Of a stretch of DNA of 8,694 nucleotides, positions 5,708-8,694 are shown in pieces. Every line of letters starts with the position of its first letter. Positions within the stretch are counted from its first letter, which is position 1. The notes under the pieces were generated by a model. That model searched no databases and was not told where the DNA came from. It worked only from the letters and a program-made list of their open reading frames with translations. Source of the DNA: Chloroflexota bacterium (GTDB taxonomy: Bacteria > Chloroflexota > UBA6077); NCBI GenBank assembly GCA_021788565.1, contig JAJYKO010000172.1, positions 1-8,694 of the forward strand. Reading direction: 5' to 3'. Made by a program: the position numbers and the translations under genes.

Positions 5708-6682
5708 CTACGACTCCTCGCCCAGTATCCTCAGGAAGATCTCTTCCAACGACGGCTCCTGCACCTGCGCCCCATACACCCGTATCCCGGCACCGAGCAG
5801 CGTCGACAGCAGGCGCGGTACCTCACGCATGTAATCCGCAACCTCGACCCGCACCTTGTGCCCATCGGCTCGAGCCAGATAGCCCGCTGCCCGAACCGCC
5901 TCGGTCACCAGATCCGGGTCCTCCACAGTCTCTAGATCCAGGTGTCTGGCGAACCGTTTCCTCAGGCTGTCCAGCCGGTCGTCCACCAGCACCTCGCCGG
6001 CCCTCAGGATAATGGCTCGATCGCACAGCTCCTCCGCCTCCGCCAGGTTGTGAGTGCACAGCAGAAGGGTGCACCCCTCGGCGACCCGCCGGATATAGTG
6101 ACGTATCTGCGCCGCGGCAAGCGGATCCAGCCTGGACGTCGGCTCGTCCAGGATCAGGATCTCCGGTTCGGGCAGCAGCGCCGCAGCCAGCACCACCCGC
6201 CTCTGGTAGCCCCCCGAGAGGACCGTCATCGGCCGGTCCATGTATGGACCAAGCTCGAAGGCGTCAACCACACCGTCCACGGAGCCGTGCCCGTAAAGGT
6301 CTCGGACCAGTGCGAGGTACTCCTTCACCTTCAGCTCCTGGTACATGCCGGGAGCCTCAGGCACGATCCCCACGGATCGCTTGGCAAGCAGGAAGGCTGG
6401 CGAGCCAGATCCGGCACCCATCAGAAGCGCGGAGCCCGCATCCGGCGAAAGGACCCCACTCAACAGCCTGATCACGGTGGTCTTTCCCGCCCCGTTCGGT
6501 CCCAGGAGGCAGGCCCTATCGCCTCGTTGTACCTGGAAGCTGATTCCCTTGAGGGCCTCCACGCCGCCGGGGTAACGCTTTCGGAGTCTCTCCACCTGGA
6601 TTAAGGCGGGGCTGCCGGAAGTTCCTGCAACCGCTGATGAGGGCACCGCTACATTGCCAGACTTCGACACCATCTGCTCCAT
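5708..6682 (-). CDS. ABC-2 exporter ATP-binding protein
   Basis: With the ATG at 6682 this is a 324-residue ATPase that powers the adjacent permease. That start has GGAGGAG 4 nt upstream; the longer option at 6748 has no ribosome site and would place the likely promoter inside the gene. Walker A is GPNGAGKTT (61-69), the signature is LSGGYQRR (155-162), Walker B is ILILDEP (175-181), the D-loop SRLD (183-186) and the switch His is H211 in CTHNL. At the Q-loop VGIVPEAPG (104-112) has Glu where many ABC proteins have Gln, a frequent variant in ABC-2 exporters. The first 27 residues are a polar, probably disordered head. The C-terminal 90 residues, ending EPSLEEIFLRILGEES, are the DUF4162-type accessory domain of drug and lipid exporters. 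The substrate is unknown. Confidence 0.9.
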   Translation of the reverse strand: MEQMVSKSGNVAVPSSAVAGTSGSPALIQVERLRKRYPGGVEALKGISFQVQRGDRACLLGPNGAGKTTVIRLLSGVLSPDAGSALLMGAGSGSPAFLLAKRSVGIVPEAPGMYQELKVKEYLALVRDLYGHGSVDGVVDAFELGPYMDRPMTVLSGGYQRRVVLAAALLPEPEILILDEPTSRLDPLAAAQIRHYIRRVAEGCTLLLCTHNLAEAEELCDRAIILRAGEVLVDDRLDSLRKRFARHLDLETVEDPDLVTEAVRAAGYLARADGHKVRVEVADYMREVPRLLSTLLGAGIRVYGAQVQEPSLEEIFLRILGEES

Positions 6683-6900
6683 CGCGCTCCTCCAGCCCAC
6701 CGATTCGCGCCTTTTGCTCGACAGCCCGCAATTTACCATGGTCGCCACGCGTACGCACCTCTCGAGCGTCCAAAATCACGTGCGGACGCCGGATGAGCCT
6801 GCCCTGGGTCATCTGGCGTACCGCGAAACCTTCCGGAAAGGGTGGCTGTCTAAGACGGTGACCGAAGACGAGAGCGGAGAAGCTCTCCAGGAGGTGCGAA
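6683..6900. other. Divergent intergenic region between the ABC operon and the PspC gene
   Basis: About 218 bp separate two divergently transcribed genes and must hold both start signals. Visible elements are the extended -10 on the minus strand (6730-6738) and an 8-bp palindrome TTCCGGAA around 6830-6840. The ribosome site AGGAGGTG (6889-6896) serves the PspC gene. I could not find a convincing plus-strand promoter. Confidence 0.4.
6730..6738 (-). promoter_or_regulatory. Candidate extended -10 promoter of the ABC operon
   Basis: On the minus strand TGGTAAATT combines a TGn extension with a TAAATT -10. No good -35 is found 16-18 bp upstream. Transcription would start near 6723, about 40 nt before the ATG at 6682, which agrees with the short start chosen for the ATPase. 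Confidence 0.3.
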
Positions 6901-7389
6901 ATGTCCGACAGGCTTCATAAGAGCAGTACGAGCCGAGTGATAGCGGGAGTGTGCGGTGGCCTCGGAGAGTACTTCGGAGTCGACGCGACCATCGTTAGGC
7001 TGCTGTTCGTGCTTCTCGCCATCTTCCACGGAATAGGGGTGCTGGCGTACATCGTCCTCTGGATAGTGATGCCGCGAGAAAGCAACCTCGAAATGGCACC
7101 CCGCGACGTGGTGAGAGATAACATCGGCAGTATCCGCGAGGAGGCCGAGAAGCTGGGTGACCAATTCAGGGCCGGGCCAGCAGGAGGGGGGACGCCGGGA
7201 GCCGCCGGTCCTCGATCCGTAGCAAACAGGCAGTTCGTCGCCGGAATGGTGCTGCTGGTACTGGGCGTGCTGTTCCTGATGGACAACCTTCACATCTTCT
7301 GGTGGTTCAACTGGGGCCAGATGTGGCCTGTGGTGCTGATCATCATCGGTGCGTTCCTCGTCTACGACCGCTCCAGGCCACGAGCATAG
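6901..7389 (+). CDS. PspC-domain membrane protein with LiaF-like C-terminal helices
   Basis: This 162-residue protein starts with a classic PspC domain (2-60): RLHKSSTSRVIAGVCGGLGE, then YFGVDATIVRLLFVLLA and a membrane helix ending IVLWIVMPRE. PspC proteins sit in the cytoplasmic membrane and take part in sensing envelope stress. A charged helical stretch (61-90) and a Gly/Pro linker (91-107) follow. Two further hydrophobic segments (113-128 and 141-156) are separated by NLHIFWWFNWGQMW, an aromatic loop typical of LiaF-type or DUF5668 membrane domains. The ribosome site AGGAGGTG ends 4 nt before the ATG. The gene is divergent from the ABC exporter operon, which suggests but does not prove shared control in envelope defence. 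Similar PspC plus LiaF-like fusions are known, so the architecture is not new. The partner regulator is not in the window. Confidence 0.88.
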   Translation: MSDRLHKSSTSRVIAGVCGGLGEYFGVDATIVRLLFVLLAIFHGIGVLAYIVLWIVMPRESNLEMAPRDVVRDNIGSIREEAEKLGDQFRAGPAGGGTPGAAGPRSVANRQFVAGMVLLVLGVLFLMDNLHIFWWFNWGQMWPVVLIIIGAFLVYDRSRPRA

Positions 7390-7409
7390 CCGGGAGCGCG
7401 CCTCCTTAC

Positions 7410-7463
7410 CGTAGAGCCTGGCACTGAAACCGCCCGGGCTCTATGTGTCCGCCCCTCACATAG
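7410..7463 (+). terminator. Two overlapping, mutually exclusive hairpins after the PspC gene
   Basis: Hairpin A pairs 7410-7421 with 7434-7445: twelve pairs with two G-U wobbles and a 12-nt loop. Hairpin B pairs CTATGTG (7441-7447) with CACATAG (7457-7463), seven perfect pairs and a 9-nt loop. They share 7441-7445, so only one can form fully at a time. A begins about 20 nt after the PspC stop and is the best terminator candidate, but no U-tract follows it. B is followed 8 nt later by a short CCCTTTAG stretch. Confidence 0.45.
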
Positions 7464-7496
7464 CAGCGGTGTCCCTTTAGTCGGCAATCATTGTCG

Positions 7497-7526
7497 TTGA
7501 CACATGGTAGGACGGGATGCTAGCAT
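7497..7526 (+). promoter_or_regulatory. Strong promoter of the binding-protein gene
   Basis: A perfect TTGACA -35 (7497-7502) is followed after 18 bp by TAGCAT (7521-7526), which is preceded by TGC, giving an extended -10. This is the best promoter-like sequence in the window. Initiation near 7533 would create a leader of about 305 nt before the ATG at 7838. Confidence 0.6.
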
Positions 7527-7583
7527 TCTGCTTGGTAGAGTCGCTGAGTAGTGCTCAGGAGTGCCAGTCAGCAGTCTCAATGA

Positions 7584-7774
7584 CTCGGTTCTACAGCGCC
7601 GATCACGCTGTCGCCTCTGCGCCCAACCCGCGACCTGGATCGCTCCGATTCCGGCAACGATGCCTCCGTATGCGCCTCCGACTCGGTTTCACATCGACCC
7701 GTAGATGGGCCGAAGCTCGCACTGACGCGAGGGATGCCCGCGTTTCGCTCTGTCGCGACGCGTCCCGGTTTCAC
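7584..7774 (+). repeat. Three copies of an 11-nt motif in the leader
   Basis: CTCGGTTCTAC (7584-7594), CTCGGTTTCAC (7682-7692) and CCCGGTTTCAC (7764-7774) fit CYCGGTTYYAC. Each copy runs into, or lies within 3 nt of, a short stem-loop: 7593-7611, 7692-7707 and 7777-7791. Copies start 98 and 82 nt apart. It could be a recurring RNA or protein-binding element, the remains of a duplication, or chance in a pyrimidine-rich region. Confidence 0.35.
7731..7766 (+). other. Long stem-loop in the binding-protein leader
   Basis: GGGA pairs with TCCC (7731-7734, 7763-7766). After an asymmetric TGCC loop, CGCGT pairs with ACGCG (7739-7743, 7758-7762), and after a two-base bulge CGC pairs with GCG (7746-7748, 7755-7757) around a 6-nt loop. 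Twelve mostly G-C pairs should be stable in RNA. No U-tract follows, so it is not a standard terminator. Confidence 0.45.
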
Positions 7775-7837
7775 CCGTGCCGCTGAGGCACTGTCTGGCT
7801 AATGTGCAGACTGGAATTCACATGGAGGTATTCGTTA

Positions 7838-8694
7838 ATGGACGAGAAGGGTCATTCTGAAGAAAGGGCTGGGGGCGGCGCTCGCCTGGACCGCCGCACT
7901 TTCCTCAAGGTAGCTTTTGGCGCAAGCGGCATCGCCTTGCTGGCAGCCTGCGCCCCGAGCACTACCTCCAGCCCGACGGCCGCACCGGCAGCCCCGACGG
8001 CCGCATCCGGAGGAGCAGTCCCCACGGCCGCCCCAGGAGGGGCAGTCGCTACCGCCGCCCCGGCCGCAGCCGCCACCTCCGCACCGGCTGCCAACCTGGG
8101 AACCGGAACCATCCGCCTGGCCATCGGCATAGACCCGGATACCCTGGATCCCATCGGACAGACCACCACGACCGTCCAGAACATGGTGGACTACGTCTGT
8201 GAGGGACTGCTCAGTCTGGGGGAGGACGGGAAGGCCCACCCGGCTCTGGCCGAGTCGTGGCAGACCAGTTCCGATGGCCTGACCTACACCTTCAAGCTCC
8301 GCCAGGGCGTTACATTCCACGACGGCGCACCCTTCAATGCGGACGCCGTGAAGCTGAGCTGGGCACGAGTGCTGAACAAGAACAACAAGGTGCCGCTCCG
8401 CTCTCCAATGGAGGTGGTCGAGTCTGTGACGCCGGTGGATGCCTCCACGGTCCAGTTTAAGCTTAGCCATCCTTTGCCGTTCTTTATTACCGCTATGGTC
8501 CAGACCACCTACGCCATCGTGTCGCCCAATGTGGCCAAGGCTCATCCCACCAGTTACGACGAGGAACCGGTCGGTACCGGCCCCTACATGTTTAAGAGTC
8601 GCACCAAAGGGTCCGAAGTAGTGTTCGTCCGCAACGACAAGTACTGGGGAAAGAAGCCTTACTACCAGACGGTCCAGTTCCGCATCGTTCCAGA
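7838..8694 (+). CDS. ABC transporter substrate-binding lipoprotein, family 5 (partial, cut by window end)
   Basis: The first 285 residues of an extracytoplasmic binding protein for an oligopeptide, dipeptide or nickel ABC importer are present; the family is usually 500-600 residues. GGAGGT (7824-7829) is 8 nt before the ATG. LDRRTFLK (17-24) is a twin-arginine motif, the hydrophobic core follows, and LAAC with Cys38 is a lipobox, so the protein is predicted to be exported by Tat and anchored by lipid. Residues 39-86 are an Ala/Pro/Thr/Gly linker that contains two nine-residue repeats. The binding domain begins near TIRLAIGIDPDTLDP (91-105). SDGLTYTFKLRQGVTFHDGA (145-164) and PVGTGPYMF (244-252) are strong family 5 hallmarks, then RNDKYWGKKPYY (265-276). 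Importer permease genes would be expected just beyond the right edge. Ligand cannot be assigned. Confidence 0.93.
   Translation, partial: MDEKGHSEERAGGGARLDRRTFLKVAFGASGIALLAACAPSTTSSPTAAPAAPTAASGGAVPTAAPGGAVATAAPAAAATSAPAANLGTGTIRLAIGIDPDTLDPIGQTTTTVQNMVDYVCEGLLSLGEDGKAHPALAESWQTSSDGLTYTFKLRQGVTFHDGAPFNADAVKLSWARVLNKNNKVPLRSPMEVVESVTPVDASTVQFKLSHPLPFFITAMVQTTYAIVSPNVAKAHPTSYDEEPVGTGPYMFKSRTKGSEVVFVRNDKYWGKKPYYQTVQFRIVP
7972..8062 (+). repeat. Internal repeats in the lipoprotein linker
   Basis: CCCGACGGCCGCA occurs at 7972-7984 and 7993-8005, 21 bp (seven codons) apart. Just after it a 27-bp unit is duplicated in frame, coding for GGAVPTAAP (residues 58-66) and GGAVATAAP (67-75). Whole-codon spacing means linker length can vary by slippage or recombination without breaking the frame. 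Confidence 0.7.

Larger units (their letters stand above)
7533..7837 (+). other. Long structured leader (5' UTR) of the binding-protein gene
   Basis: No credible gene lies between 7390 and 7837; after the promoter this stretch looks like an untranslated leader. Perfect small stems include CTGAG/CTCAG (7544-7548, 7554-7558), ACAGCG/CGCTGT (7593-7598, 7606-7611), CTCGC/GCGAG (7716-7720, 7727-7731), GTGCC/GGCAC (7777-7781, 7787-7791) and GTCTG/CAGAC (7793-7797, 7807-7811). The largest stem-loop is 7731-7766. The motif CYCGGTTYYAC occurs three times. I do not recognise a T-box, cobalamin, TPP, SAM or other known riboswitch core. Regulation by ligand or attenuation is a guess based on length and structure. 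Confidence 0.4.

Noticed and set aside
5942..6604. A 220-codon plus-strand open frame opposite the ABC ATPase
   Set aside because: It is a shadow of a gene with complete Walker A, signature and Walker B motifs.
6683..6748. A longer ABC ATPase start at 6748
   Set aside because: No ribosome site there, an extra non-conserved head, and the likely promoter (6730-6738) would fall within the gene.
7529..7600. A tRNA-like stretch (TTGGTAGAG resembling a D-arm, GGTTC resembling a T-arm)
   Set aside because: No acceptor stem, anticodon stem or proper T-stem can be drawn with normal spacing.
7517..7786. An 89-codon plus-strand open frame in the leader of the binding-protein gene
   Set aside because: No ribosome site, an Arg/Ser/Cys-rich composition without any fold-like pattern, and an overlap with clear RNA stems. 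It looks like an open frame from high GC.
7533..7837. A known riboswitch or T-box
   Set aside because: I looked for T-box, cobalamin, TPP and SAM core sequences and found none with acceptable matches; the leader is left as unknown.
1..8694. CRISPR array, insertion sequence, rRNA or integrase-type mobile element
   Set aside because: No regularly spaced repeats, transposase or recombinase motifs, or rRNA-like sequence were seen on either strand.

Overview
This window is GC-rich bacterial DNA with compact genes, short spacers and mostly strong Shine-Dalgarno sites. Three things suggest a Chloroflexota-like (or related Terrabacteria) chromosome: a Tat-type lipoprotein signal followed by a long Ala/Pro/Thr linker on a family 5 solute-binding protein, a tungsten-type aldehyde:ferredoxin oxidoreductase, and a Gram-positive-like LexA-type palindrome in front of dinB. 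This is inference from style; no marker gene proves the phylum.

Layout, left to right. (1) 1-120 (+): the last 39 residues of an unidentified protein. (2) 208-1311 (+): DNA polymerase IV (dinB), with a candidate SOS box and promoter overlapping the end of the previous gene. (3) 1415-2283 (+): a type II toxin-antitoxin pair, a DUF1778/TacA-like antitoxin and a GNAT/TacT-like acetyltransferase toxin. It is led by a good promoter in which a roughly 22-bp sequence occurs twice. (4) 2318-2821 (+): a small two-helix membrane protein with a His-rich head and coiled-coil tail. (5) 2869-4749 (-): a complete 626-residue aldehyde:ferredoxin oxidoreductase, convergent with the previous gene, with its own promoter set inside a long inverted repeat. 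(6) 4952-6682 (-): a two-gene ABC-2 exporter operon, ATPase then permease. (7) 6901-7389 (+): a PspC-domain membrane protein divergent from the exporter. (8) 7390-7837: about 450 bases without a credible gene, holding two mutually exclusive hairpins, a strong promoter and a roughly 300-nt leader with several stem-loops. (9) 7838-8694 (+): a family 5 substrate-binding lipoprotein that runs off the right edge.

The genes do not form one pathway. They read as independent units: DNA damage tolerance, a toxin-antitoxin module, ferredoxin-linked aldehyde oxidation, an ABC exporter next to an envelope-stress-type PspC protein, and oligopeptide or nickel uptake. I see no wholly new system. The most novel-looking parts are regulatory: the duplicated toxin-antitoxin operator, the inverted repeat around the oxidoreductase promoter, and the long structured leader before the binding protein, where an 11-nt motif recurs three times.
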